Source: Leishmania mexicana MHOM/GT/2001/U1103 (taxonomy: Eukaryota; Euglenozoa; Kinetoplastea; Trypanosomatida; Trypanosomatidae). Taken from it: 64,000 bases of DNA. The notes under the pieces are model-generated. The model was not told the DNA's origin, did not search any database, and worked only from the letters and a program-made list of their open reading frames with translations. Positions 10,635-21,400 of the stretch are shown piece after piece (the first letter of the stretch is position 1; each line of letters opens with the position of its first letter). The position numbers were made by a program, and so were the translations under genes. Location of the stretch: contig NC_018332.1 of assembly GCF_000234665.1 (NCBI RefSeq), positions 62,001 through 126,000 of the forward strand, read 5' to 3'.

Positions 10635-12461
10635 ATGCCAGTTACCGCCCTGAAATACGTTATCGGCGCCGGGGTGGCCGTCTTTGGTGGAGTGGTGGGC
10701 TTCAGCTACACGAACCCCGCCTGGACGCAGCGCAGATTTGACGCGAGCAAGTGCCCACCGTTGAAGTACGAGACTGTGCCGACGCGCGAAATATGCGTGC
10801 AAGCGCTGAAGGCGCACAATTCAGTGACGAACCCGCTTGACGTGCTGATCATCGGCGGCGGATGTGTCGGCGCTGGGTGTGCCCTGGACGCCGTCACGCG
10901 CGGCTTGTCTGTAGGCATGGTGGACATGGGTGACTACGCTGGTGAGACGAGCAGTCGCAGCACGAAGCTCATCCATGGCGGTATCCGCTACCTGCAGAAG
11001 GCTGTTTTTCAGGCAGACCCTATGCAGCTGAAGCTTGTGGCCGAGGCGCTGCGCGAGCGCACCATCATGATCCACCAGGCTCCACACTTGTGCCACAGCC
11101 TGCCAACACTGGTGCCGTGCTATCACCCGATCGATATTGGCATGTACTGGTGTGGTGCGAAAATGTACGACCTCATGGCCGCGTTCTATGGTGGCACCCT
11201 GGAATACTCTGGCTTCCTCTTTCCCTACGAGGCAATGAAAGCTTATCCGAAGCTGAGGAAGACGGATCAGGACAACAACGTCCTCCTCGGCGCTGTCCGC
11301 TACTATGACGGACAGATGAATGACGCACGACTCTGCTACACGGTGGCCATGACGGCAGCTTGCTACGGCGCTGCCACGGTGAACTACGCCAGGGTCAAGC
11401 AGATGGAGGTGGTGAAGAACGACAAGGGCGATGAGTTGGTGCGCACCATCATCGAGGACAGCATCGCGAGGAAGACAGTCCAGGTGTACAGCAAGTCTAT
11501 CATCAACGCGGGTGGCCCCTTCAGCGGCGAGGTCGAGAAGCTTGCAAAGAGTGCCGAAAGGCAGCTCGACATGTTCCCCGCCTCTGGCACACATATCGTG
11601 ATTGATCGCAAGTACTGCCCAAAGGAGCGCGAGGCGATGGTCGTGCCATCGAACGACGGCCGTGTCGTCTTTGCCATACCGTGGCTCGGTGGCTGCCTGC
11701 TTGGTACCACAGACCACCAGTGCGACGTGCAGTCCAACCCGCCGACGCCACAGGCGGACGTAGACTTCCTCCTAGACAACATCAGACCCTTCATCGGCAA
11801 CGTGCCGCCGGAGGCAGTGAAGTCCGCGTGGACCGGCATTCGCCCGCTCGCGATTCCGAAGGCGCAGAAGCTGAAGGGCGGCGGCACGCAGAACATCGTG
11901 CGCGAGCACGTCATCGCGGTTGATCCGAAGTCGCACGCGGTGAGCATCACCGGCGGGAAGTGGACAACTTACCGTAAGATGGCAGAGGAGACGGTGGACG
12001 AGCTGCAGAGGACTCTCATGAAAGGCAAGGCCGACTTCAAGCCCTGCTGCACTACGAATCTGGTGCTCGTGGGTGCGCGGAATCTTGACAAAGTCGCGCC
12101 AACCGCTCCCTTGGGCATCCCAGAGGACGTGCATAAACACTGGCGCTCGAACTACGGTGATCACTACGGCGAGGTGATGACCGTTGTCGCGAAGGACTCA
12201 AAGCTAATGACGCGCCTGGCGGAAGACTCACCAGTGGTGGAGGCCGAGGTTGTCTATGCGGCTCAGGGAGAACACTGCGAGCACGTGATGGACTTCATCG
12301 CTCGCCGCACCCGGATAGCCTTTGTGAACGTCGCGCAGGCGGAGCAGGTGGTTCCACGTGTGACGGAGCTCATGGGGCAAGTGAAGGGTTGGGGGAACGC
12401 GAAGCGCAATGCGGAGAGGGCGGCCGCTTACTCTGCCCTCGCATCCTTCAAGGGCATGTAG
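10635..12461 (+). CDS. FAD-dependent glycerol-3-phosphate dehydrogenase, mitochondrial
   Basis: A 608-residue enzyme oxidising glycerol-3-phosphate to dihydroxyacetone phosphate and passing electrons to ubiquinone at the inner mitochondrial membrane; in trypanosomatids it forms a shuttle with the glycosomal NAD-dependent enzyme. A hydrophobic N-terminal helix (residues 5-25, GAGVAVFGGVVGF) is a likely membrane anchor or targeting region. The FAD-binding Rossmann motif is LIIGGGCVGAGCALD at residues 71-85. The family block SSRSTKLIHGGIRYLQ follows, then the INAGGPFSGEV and SITGGKWTTYRKMAEE segments. The length matches the glpD/GPD2 family without the C-terminal EF-hand extension of animal GPD2. 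ATG 10,635 is the first that places the hydrophobic helix at the N-terminus; in-frame sequence upstream is C/T-rich leader. The C-terminus lacks a PTS1 tripeptide, consistent with mitochondrial rather than glycosomal location. Confidence 0.95.
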   Translation: MPVTALKYVIGAGVAVFGGVVGFSYTNPAWTQRRFDASKCPPLKYETVPTREICVQALKAHNSVTNPLDVLIIGGGCVGAGCALDAVTRGLSVGMVDMGDYAGETSSRSTKLIHGGIRYLQKAVFQADPMQLKLVAEALRERTIMIHQAPHLCHSLPTLVPCYHPIDIGMYWCGAKMYDLMAAFYGGTLEYSGFLFPYEAMKAYPKLRKTDQDNNVLLGAVRYYDGQMNDARLCYTVAMTAACYGAATVNYARVKQMEVVKNDKGDELVRTIIEDSIARKTVQVYSKSIINAGGPFSGEVEKLAKSAERQLDMFPASGTHIVIDRKYCPKEREAMVVPSNDGRVVFAIPWLGGCLLGTTDHQCDVQSNPPTPQADVDFLLDNIRPFIGNVPPEAVKSAWTGIRPLAIPKAQKLKGGGTQNIVREHVIAVDPKSHAVSITGGKWTTYRKMAEETVDELQRTLMKGKADFKPCCTTNLVLVGARNLDKVAPTAPLGIPEDVHKHWRSNYGDHYGEVMTVVAKDSKLMTRLAEDSPVVEAEVVYAAQGEHCEHVMDFIARRTRIAFVNVAQAEQVVPRVTELMGQVKGWGNAKRNAERAAAYSALASFKGM

Positions 12462-12706
12462 GGCTACGCGAGCCGGCCTGATGTCGCCGTGCCTGATGGG
12501 GGAAAAAAGGGCGGAGAGAGCGAAGGGCTGACGCGGAGAGGATTGTTAACGGAGTGAGTGGAACAGGGGAGACATGAGGGACGTCGCTTGTCTTTTTCCC
12601 CACTCCGCTTCTGCTACGGCCTCCCGACAAGGGCGTCGAGTACTTCCCCCTGCGTGCGGTGCCTCTGACCTGCCAATTCATCACACTCTTTGAGACCCGA
12701 TATTGT

Positions 12707-13167
12707 GCGGGAGAGGGGGAGGGGGGACACCTCAGCATGGCATCTCAGGGCACAGGGCCCCGCTCTCTGTGTGGGGAGGAGGCAAGCAGCCCCCCACCCC
12801 CTCCTTCCCTATCCCTGCCAATGCGAAGCCGCTTCTGGTGGTGGCACGCTCAATCGTACGTACGACGTGTAGGGGGGTGGACGTCAGAGCGATGCGTCGC
12901 TGCTGATGTGCCACCCATGTTGATGGGCAAAGGGCCCGCGTATGTCGAGCGAATCCCACCCCACCCTCACACTGCCCACTGCTGGGGAGCCCGGGTGTCG
13001 CCCCGCGGGATGCACCAGGGGTGGCGGCCGGCACCGTGGGCGCGCGGCTGTGAGGCGGCCTGCTCAGCGGCGGGGGGTGGGGGGACTGTGTAGAGTGCAA
13101 GGCAGAGGTGCCGGGCAGAGAGGAGCTCGGCTCATGTTGTACGGCGGAGAACGGAAACGTTGAACGA
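12707..13167 (+). mobile_element. SIDER2-like retroposon, copy A
   Basis: About 460 bp nearly identical to segments at 43,941, 50,842 and 61,683. It lacks the first ~30 bases (CACCCCCTCATGACC) of the other long copies and begins at GTGCGGGAGAGGGG. Its 3' end reads GGCGGAGAACGGAAACGTTG then AACGAAA. Sequence and size fit the SIDER2 family, the non-coding truncated relatives of ingi/L1Tc-type retroposons that populate Leishmania 3' UTRs. It starts 245 bp after the dehydrogenase stop, in sense orientation, so it is probably in that mRNA's 3' UTR. Known of the family: many copies destabilise their host mRNA; whether this one does is inference. Confidence 0.85.
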
Positions 13168-16100
13168 AAGATGTGATAGCGGCTGTCTTGATGATTGTTG
13201 CCTGCGCCACTGCTGATGAATCCGCTTTCTGTCAAGGAATGGGCGTACGCCCTCGCTCCTTCCCTCTCTCTCCTCAGACTTCTTTTGTGTAGATTTCCGC
13301 TATTGGGTAGTCTGCCGCTGGGAGTGTAGGGCCCCGTACACGCCGACAGACTTACCAGGAGTAGGTTTGTGTGAAGGGGGAGCAAGTCATCAAAACTCTT
13401 TTTCATTTTCGTTTGCAAACGGCACCCGTGTGTACGGCATGCTGTGTGCTCCACCGTTTTTCCGGTTCTCCCTTTTGGTGCTGCACGGCCCAACATCTCG
13501 AAGGATATGTATTAGGTGCCCTGCGCGCCAGCCTCTCTCGGTCATACTCATCAAAACAGCCAGCCTCCAAGGAGGGATGCAGCCCTGCTGCGCCCTCACT
13601 CCGCCCCGCGCCGTCACGCTGACCAGCACCCAGCGCAAAGGCACCTCCAGCGGATCGCCTCACGACGACTGCGCTGCCATTCTGCGAGACAGGCCTTCAG
13701 CCACACTAGTGCGGCCTCAGTCCTCACCCCGCTCCGCGCTAGACCCCCTGGGCCTGCTCCCCCAACAAGGCAGTGCCGCGCCAGCAAGGTACAAAGACAG
13801 CCGCGGCATTTGCCGACCCTGCGCCCGCACGCTGGGCTCCCTACATCACGGCGCCGCATCGGCCCACACGCCGCAGAAGTCATCGAAATACCCACGACTC
13901 GACCTGCCTAGCGCAGGACAGTGGGCACGCACGCATCCGGTCCGTCAAAGTATCTCCTCCGCTACTCCTGCATGGCACGCCTGCAGTGCGCGTTGCCCCA
14001 CGGTCCCACCGCGCGGCCGGGTGGTGCTGGTCGGCAACTGCACCAAAGCCCCTCTGCACCTTCACGCCAAAGCAGCCGCAGCCGCAGCCGCAGCGGCCAC
14101 GCCCGGGTGCAGGCATCGACACACCTTGGTGCTCCGCACGCGCGTTGCGCAGCTCTCCTGCCCGCTGTGCACAGACAATGCAGCACAGACAGACAGGAAG
14201 CTGCGTGCGACCGCGATGCGCTATCGCGATCATGCATGCACAGACGTGCACGGGCAAGGGGCTGCGACGCCCTTGCGTGCGCCTCACATGTCAGCGTGTC
14301 GGTGGCCACTCTCACGCGGTGCACAGCGTCGAGGTGGTCTAGACCGCAAAAGCAGTCATGCAAGAGAGGTGCCGACGCCAGTTGCACGGATGGCGGACAC
14401 GGTCACCCATCTCCGATGCCAGACCGACATGTCCTGTTCCCCGCACGGCAGACGCAGCTGCCTCTGACCTCGCGCAGGACCCTGGACGCTGCCCGCGTGG
14501 ATGAAGGCGCGCGGCCCACCCGAGTGTATCTGGCGCTGTTTGCCCAGCGCGTATGTAACGAGGGGACGGGAAAGGATGAGAGGTGCCTGTCTGACGCGCG
14601 GCCCGATTCCACGGCAGGACGGCTCGTCCCAGAGACGACCAGTATGTCGCCGTGGTGCGGTGTCGTTCGACGGACTGTGGTGTATGCGTGTGCGCCTGTT
14701 CACTTGCTCGCGGTAGAATGGCCACGTCGAAGATATAAAAGGAACTGCTTCGGTAGTGTGCTCTCCGTATGCGCGCGCCATACAATCACGCGCAACAGTG
14801 GGGTCCATGCCCATCAACACGCAGATGGCGAAGTGGAAGCAGGGATGACTGCGATGGTGCTTCACTGGTTAGCCTTAGCTTCTCTTCCGCTTAAGCTTAG
14901 CGTGCACCGCTTCCCTGTCGCCGTCTCTCACTGCTTACGCGTGCAGTGTCCACCGTGCACACTCCACGGGAGATGGACACCGTAGAACCCCCGCTGGTGC
15001 CGTGGGCAGTACTGTGGGGCAGCGCTACCGAAAGGACGTAGAGCGGAAATAAGGTCGCGTTGCGTTCTGGCGGACGGCCTGAGAGCGCTACAGCTCAACG
15101 TACGCGTGCGCAGTGTCAAGAAGGCTCCTTTTTTCTTTTCGAATTGGCGCCAGACGGGGGTCACGCAGGCCATCATCGTCTTAAGCGGTCCTCGACACCT
15201 TGTTTCATGCGTTCCCTTTCTGGTGTGCCTGATGCGGTGCGATGACACGGAAACTACGCGTGGCAACTTCCTCGGTGTCTTTGTGCTTCCCATTGTTTGC
15301 TTGATGCTTTCCGTCTGCGTCCACACGCGCGTTTCACTGGACCACATCACGTCCAATCCAAAGAAAACAAGAACGATCGGGCACCACTTGTGGTGGGAAG
15401 CGTGTTCGTCTTCCGCAACTCCGTCTCTCTCTCTCTGCAAAAGCTGAAGCGGTTTTCTTATTGCGAGGAAGCCGAGCTCCGGCTGCTGCGCAGAACTAAG
15501 CACGCGCTGGAAGCGCTGCGCGACAGGTAACCCTTTATCAGCTCACTCACCACCGTGTTTGTGTGTGTGTGTGCTTATGTCTCTGCACCACTCGATCTTC
15601 TCGCGCGCCCCTCCCGTCGCCTCCCCAAACGCAAAAAAGGTGGGAGGGGGCAGACGCCAGGCTTATCCGTGTGGCGCGTACTCATGATGTGGCACATCCC
15701 CATTGGCCTTCATGCTCTCTGCGCACACCTCTTTTCACCTTTATCTGGGTACCTTGAACAGCACATTAGGAACACGCACGTGCACACCTGTTTTGTTGTT
15801 GTTCGTGTGTAGGTGACAGAGGGTGAGTCTCTGGTTCGTCTTGCGCCTCAGCCCGTATCTTCTCGTGTGTGCGTGTGCATAACGGCAACAAGAGGAAAGG
15901 ACGACGTTAAACTGGAAGTAGTGGTCAAGGCGGATCAACATTTTTAGCAGCACAGCGACGCACCCAACCACCGAGGAGAGAGACGACTCCGCTGCACCAT
16001 CATCGTCTTAAGTCTAGAGGCAACGCTGTGCAGCCACCGCGGCGTTGCTAACTGATAGTGCTGAACACAACGGGTCGGTCGGCGCCTCTCCTCCCTTCAC

Positions 16101-16193
16101 CTGTCTGCCGCTTCCTCCCGTGAAGCGCAAGAAGGAAGGCGCTAGTGTCTTTTCGTGTAGCGAAACCTCGATAGATCGGGAAAGTAGTGTAGA
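13168..16193 (+). other. 3-kb region between SIDER2 copy A and the next gene
   Basis: No gene that can be supported. Its middle (about 13,560-14,640) is a GC-rich island described separately. From about 14,640 to 16,190 it returns to ordinary intergenic composition, with a GT run near 15,558-15,574 and C/T-rich sequence near 16,080-16,120 that may precede the acceptor of the gene at 16,194. Confidence 0.45.
13577..14467 (+). other. GC-rich island with a 296-codon open frame of unknown nature
   Basis: An ATG at 13,577 opens a frame to 14,467 in unusually C-rich sequence. The translation is Pro/Arg/Ala/Cys/His-rich with a run of Ala codons near 14,075-14,105 and no hydrophobic core or family motif that I recognise. 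Other frames are also open over hundreds of bases, as expected from stop-poor GC-rich DNA, so openness is weak evidence. Third positions in this frame are fairly GC-rich over the first ~120 codons, which keeps a real or recently dead coding sequence possible. Its position next to SIDER2 copy A also allows a badly decayed autonomous retroelement (DIRE), but I see no endonuclease, reverse-transcriptase or RNase H motif. Confidence 0.25.
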
Positions 16194-17087
16194 ATGGCGA
16201 CAGCGGCGGAACTCGGCACCGGAGGTGTAGACGTGACCGGAAAGCCGATTTTTGTGGCGACTGAGCACACCCGCTACGCCCCTAGCACCGAACGCGAGCT
16301 CTCTGACCAGGAGCAGCTAGCATGGAAGTCATTTCAGCTCTGGCGCACGTCGCTTTCCATTGAGCGTCGTGACCACGTGTACCGGACCATCACGAACGCC
16401 GACTACACCAACTTCAACCTCACACGCCATATCATGGGCACGCCATTTCCCGTGATCGAAAACACCCCTTCTATTATTAACACGGTCGCCGGCGTGCGCA
16501 TGTACGAGCACGGCATCGCTGCTTTTCTAGGGTTCAGCTACAGCATGTGGGTGCGCTCCAAGGCGTCGCTGCGCCACACCCGCTTGCATCCGTCGACCCG
16601 CTTCTTCGTTTCCTTCGGCACCTTCGTCTTCGCCGACATGTGCTTCTGGTACCGTAGCATGTTTCGTCTTTCTGGTTTCCTGCCGAACGACTACGAGTGT
16701 AGAAAGTTCGGCGTTATGGAGTCAAAGGAGCGGCTGGAGCGAAAAAAGGAGTTGTGGGCCAAGTACACGGCGTATAAGCGGGAGTGGTGCCGCCGCTTTG
16801 ACTACCATGTCTACGGCATCCGCCCCGGCGAGACGTTCAGCCTCTTCTCTGCTTGCTGGTTCCCGGCGTGGTCTACGCCGTACGGTACGATCACCGACTA
16901 CCCGTTGCGCAAGAACCCGTACTTCCTTAGCGCCACCCCCTTGCGGGACATGTACGGCGAGTATGCCTGTACGATGGAGCTGCCGAAATCTGAGTACTCA
17001 CCGCTGTCCAAGGCAAGGCCGGAGGTCAACTACACATTCCGTGGCCCGCTTGTTGCCTCGGAGAGCACGAAGTCCTCCGCCGCGTGA
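16194..17087 (+). CDS. Conserved-looking hypothetical protein with two membrane segments
   Basis: A 297-residue basic, aromatic-rich protein. Residues ~95-125 (around YEHGIAAFLGFSYSMWV) and ~135-165 (RFFVSFGTFVFADMCFWY) form two hydrophobic helices separated by a short basic loop. Before them lies RRDHVYRTITNADYTNFNL; after them come a charged helix (ESKERLERKKELWAKYTAYK) and a C-terminal half rich in Tyr, Pro and Phe. The architecture, two central helices with soluble arms and no signal peptide, resembles small accessory subunits of mitochondrial inner-membrane complexes in trypanosomatids, but no specific family is recognised, so this is only a suggestion. The ATG at 16,194 follows a C/T-rich leader and is the first in frame. 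Strong codon bias supports a real gene. Confidence 0.8.
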   Translation: MATAAELGTGGVDVTGKPIFVATEHTRYAPSTERELSDQEQLAWKSFQLWRTSLSIERRDHVYRTITNADYTNFNLTRHIMGTPFPVIENTPSIINTVAGVRMYEHGIAAFLGFSYSMWVRSKASLRHTRLHPSTRFFVSFGTFVFADMCFWYRSMFRLSGFLPNDYECRKFGVMESKERLERKKELWAKYTAYKREWCRRFDYHVYGIRPGETFSLFSACWFPAWSTPYGTITDYPLRKNPYFLSATPLRDMYGEYACTMELPKSEYSPLSKARPEVNYTFRGPLVASESTKSSAA

Positions 17088-18477
17088 GGGTGAGCGCGCA
17101 AATAAAAATGTGCAGCATCCGCATTGCACAGGACCGGAAACGTGAGAGGAAAGCTCCACAATAGATACGGAAAGCGCTGCCGCTCTCCTTCTACACGGCC
17201 CACGGGGAGACGCATGGAGGAGGTGAACCGGTGGCGCCTGGCGTGTGTGCAGTTAGCTGAGTGCGGACTTCCGATATCTTGGTGTCTGCGTGGCGCAGTG
17301 GGAGCGTGACATTGTCCTTTTCCATCTCTGTCGTATCCGCTTTGTATGTATTCATGTGTACGTGTTGTGTACTGCTTGTCGGTAGACGAGGAATGTGACA
17401 TGACTGGTTGTCGCCCCCTTTTGTCCGCTCGCCGCTCATGAGCTCTCAGACCCGCGCCTCGAGTGCTAGGTGCGCAAGCTGCGTACGGGTGTGCTTGTAC
17501 GTACGTATGTGTTGCGCTTTTTTTACGATAGTATTCATGCGTGATGTCTAGCAGGTTAGTTTTTTTTTACGTTCATGTGGGGCAGTCGAAGACCGACACG
17601 CACCTTATGCGCGTGGGCAAGCGCTCTGCCAGTGCAATAACCCACGTCCGCTGTCCGTTGCGAAGACGCATCGTTTCTCTGTATATGAGTCTCCGAGAAG
17701 AAAATGATGACGACGAAGAGCGCAGTCGAGGTCTGTGGGAGAGCAGAGCACTCGCCTGGACCAGTCATTGGATGTCTGAGGAAGAAAGCTCGACTTTTCA
17801 ATGCGCGGCGGCCATGTCGTTTGATGAGCTGCGCGGCTTCGCTGCGTCGAAAAGTATTTGGACATCCTCTCACTTGCGCCCTCACATGATTCGCCCCCTC
17901 CCCTCCTCTTTCTCTGTGGATGCCATGTGTGCTCGCGTGGCATATAGGTGCTGATGCGGCACAGGCAGTGGAGCGTCGGTAGCTTCTTCGGTCACTTGTC
18001 TTTTCCTCCGTCTTCCCACCGCCCGCCTCCATCGCCGCCTCCACGCGCGCACTTTCAAAACAACAAAAAAAATTTTATGAACACAGCGGCCTCACACCCG
18101 ACGAAAGGTGAGGGTCACCGTCGCCGTACTGATACCGAGGACAACGCGGCGTGTGTTCTTGTCCTAGAAAAGCGGCGTATAGGCAACTGACACGTATCGA
18201 GCGCGCCGACTCGGAGTGGCGGCCTCACTACACCTTTTGCCTCCGCCACACGTCCGCCAGAGGTGCCGTTCGTTGCTTTCGTTGATATTGGGCTTGTTGT
18301 TGGCCCGAGATATTGAGCTAGGCGTACACGCGGAATAACGCACCGGCACCCCACCCCCTTCTACACACACAGAGACACACCACATACACACACTTCCACG
18401 GCCTTACATGCGCTCTTCAGGTTGTTCCATAGTCGTTGGAGCGTGAACGAGCACAAGCCTCCTTCCTCACCCGCCGA
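17088..18477 (+). other. Intergenic, 1.4 kb
   Basis: No supported gene. T-runs near 17,517-17,525 and 17,561-17,569, and C/T-rich sequence near 17,890-18,035 and 18,350-18,475 fit 3' UTR followed by a splice-acceptor region for the 1145-residue protein. Confidence 0.45.
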
Positions 18478-21400
18478 ATGCATCGCCCGCCGTGGTCGAC
18501 ACACTCGGCTAGCCTGGATCAAGTCGTTCGACACGCCGTGAGCGGACACAGCGGTAGCTGTAAAGGCAGCGGCGGTGGGGGCACTGTTCCGTCGACATCG
18601 CTTCTTTGCTCCTCCGCGCTCGATGGCGTGTCTACCGTGGCTGCCGTCTCGCGCTTGGCGGTTCAGAGCGGCCCATCTGTGTCGCTTGCGCAAACGCCGA
18701 CTGTGCAGGCGATGCACGTGCTATGTCACGGCTTCCTTGAGACCTACGAAACACCAGAGGCGCTTGCGCGAGACACGGTGTGGTGGTCGGGAGAGGCGGC
18801 CTGCCTGCACGCTGCGCACACAGAAGGCAAACGCAACACCCAGGTGCCTTGTGAAGCGCCATCTGCGGCGGTGGAGGAGTGGGGCGAGCTTATGAGGCGC
18901 ATGACTGAAGTGGTTGAATCGACTCACCATATCACCGCGGCGCCGCGGCAGGAGGCCGCCATACCAGCGCTGTCACTGTCGCCAACGCGGAAGCCGGATG
19001 CATCGGGCGAGGTGAACCTTCTGCAGTTTGGCAACGACGTGGAAAATGGTGCATGGGAGAGTCTCGAGATCCTCGACAGTTCGCCACACGGGGGTGGGGC
19101 CGCCGCTGCCATGCACCGCGACGAGGAATGCCTGCGTGTGTTAGAGGCTGCCATGCGGAACCCCACTCAGCAGCGTGATGAGGAGGCTGAGCTGCTTGAT
19201 AGCCTGCGGTACTTGTTGAGGCACCGCCCGGAGCTCATCGTCCAGCACGAGAACTTCGCCGATCTCCAAGAGGCGGTGGTCGACCACGCATGCTTGCACG
19301 AGCAAAGCGGTTGGACAGAGGCGGCCTTGTCACTGTTCCAGGCGCTCCCTCCCCGTGCCCAGCTCGATTTTATGCACGCCGCAATCTCCGCAGTGAGTTC
19401 TCCGAGCCGCGCTGGAAAGTCAGCCGGTCTGTCCCTCGTACGGTTCCTGCATCTTCTTCTCATGGAGCTACCACAGGGATGGGTACCCCTGCTAGACTAC
19501 GAGGTGACGGAGGTTTTTGTGCGCGTGTTCAGGGATGTGGTTGTTCCATGTGGAAGGCTCTTCAGCGAGGTAGACCCTTGCGCTGTGTGGCTGGAGCAGT
19601 GGTCGGCGCGGCCTTCATTCGCCCTCTCGTTGAACGCTGTTCTCCACTCGCATCGGTGTCTCCTAGACGATCTCGCCGCGCAGCTGCCCTCTCCCCATGC
19701 GGCGTGCGTGCTGCTATACCTGCTCCCACAGTTGAGCGAGTGCACCAAGCCGCAGGATGCGTCTACAAAGTCGTCGCAACAGCCTTGGCCGGGGCTGTTT
19801 CGCGTGCTTCTCCAGCTTCTGTGCGGTGAGGTTGGGCCAGACACGGGGTTGTACGAGGTGGGTGCTCATGCTCTATGCCGCTGTGCTGGCTCTTTGTTGC
19901 CGGCAGACAAGGAGACCTCCTTCGAGGTGGCCTCGAAGGTGGTGCTCGGCTGGGCACCAGCGGTGGCGTCGCCGGCGCACGACGCGCAGTTCGTCTTTGC
20001 TCTGCGCCTTCTAACAACGTTGCTCATAGGCACCTGCAACAAGGCGCTCTGGTGCAGCCCGTGCGCATGGAAACTCATGGACGGCCCGCTCTTTGCCCAG
20101 TCTCGCGCGTTGCTGCTAACTCGCAAGGAGAGACGGCTGTCAGCGCACTCGCTGTTCCGCGCTCTCACCCTTGACGTCTCAGACGTTGTGCGCGAGTGTT
20201 GGACGCGGCTGCTTCAGGCGCAAACCCCTAAACTGCCGATCAGCCTCGCAGCTGTCGTAGGTGACGTGTGCGGCGGCGGAAGTGCGTTTCGCTGGACTGA
20301 GCTGGTTTGGGTGTCGACCACGCTAGCCGGGTGGACCGCGCTCCAGCCGTACATGCGGACCGTAAAAGAGGACGTCACCGACCCGTCGGCACGCTGGGCG
20401 GAGCTTCTGAACGCGATTGTCGAAGTTGGTGGGGGCACTTTCGACACCACGTCGGAGATGTGGGGCGTTTCGACCACGTCGACCAGCCCATCGACGAAGA
20501 AAAAGTCGCACCCGTCTGGCTGTCTGCGCTCCCTCACCCCGTACAGCGTGGCACTGCTGCTCCGCTGGTCTACGTGCGCAGTGGCTCGCAATGGGTTGGC
20601 CGAGGCCGCGCGTGCTGCTTCGCTTGCCTTTCTTCGAGGCGGCCCACAAGCAGAGAGCCGTCGCACGCGATGGCCGCTTCTCTTGCCCGCGGAGGCGTAT
20701 CCGCAAGTCGGCTGGTCGGACTTGTCCTTCGGCGAAGACGCGTTCGGTGTCGCCCGCGCCACACGTGCCGGCGCCTGCTACCAGTCCATCCACGTTCTCC
20801 TTGGATCGACAGCCTTGCCCGCCGACGACGGCGGCGATGACAGTGATTCAGGTCGAGAGCTGCTTGAAGAGATTTGGGGGCAACTCGTGGACCTGTGGCT
20901 TGCGCCGGCGCAGCTCACTCCAGACTCCGCCGGCAGCGCCACTTCGGCAGCCGTGCCGACAAACCGCCCGCCCTTTGGCGAAGCTTCCCTTCTATCGTTG
21001 CTTTCTGCCATGGCCCTTTGTGTGCTCGTGCGGCCGTCTGCGGAGTTCCGGGCGTGGTTCGACCCAGCCGTGGCACAGCAGCGCATACGTCAACTGCGCC
21101 GGCTGTGCGAGGAGCGCCGGGGGGTGGACCCGATATACTTTGTGGTGCGCTTTGTCACTTCCGGCAAGGGTCGAAAGCGGCTGCCAGCGATTTTACTGGA
21201 AGGCTTCGAGGCGGAGCTGACGGTTGACACGGTGTGCGACGTGGACAGTTTCACCGAGGGCGAGGCTCTGCCAACGGGCGACATCGCCGCTGCCGCCACA
21301 GAGGAAGAGGCGCAGCAGCTGCAGGCGATGATCCGCCGCTTGTCGTCGAGCCACAGTGCGCCACCGTCTGAGGCACAGGCTCCTGTCGCGTCGCCGCCAC

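Noticed and set aside
12942..13163. A repeated reading frame beginning MSSESHPTL found in five places, on both strands of the window
   Set aside because: It is the translation of the non-coding SIDER2 element; its repetition follows the element copies (A-E), and the frame has no protein-like conservation beyond the DNA identity.
13921..14985. A second, 354-codon open frame overlapping the GC-rich island
   Set aside because: It is in a different frame from the better-biased one, reads Arg/Ser/Ala/His-rich and continues into ordinary spacer; openness follows from GC content.
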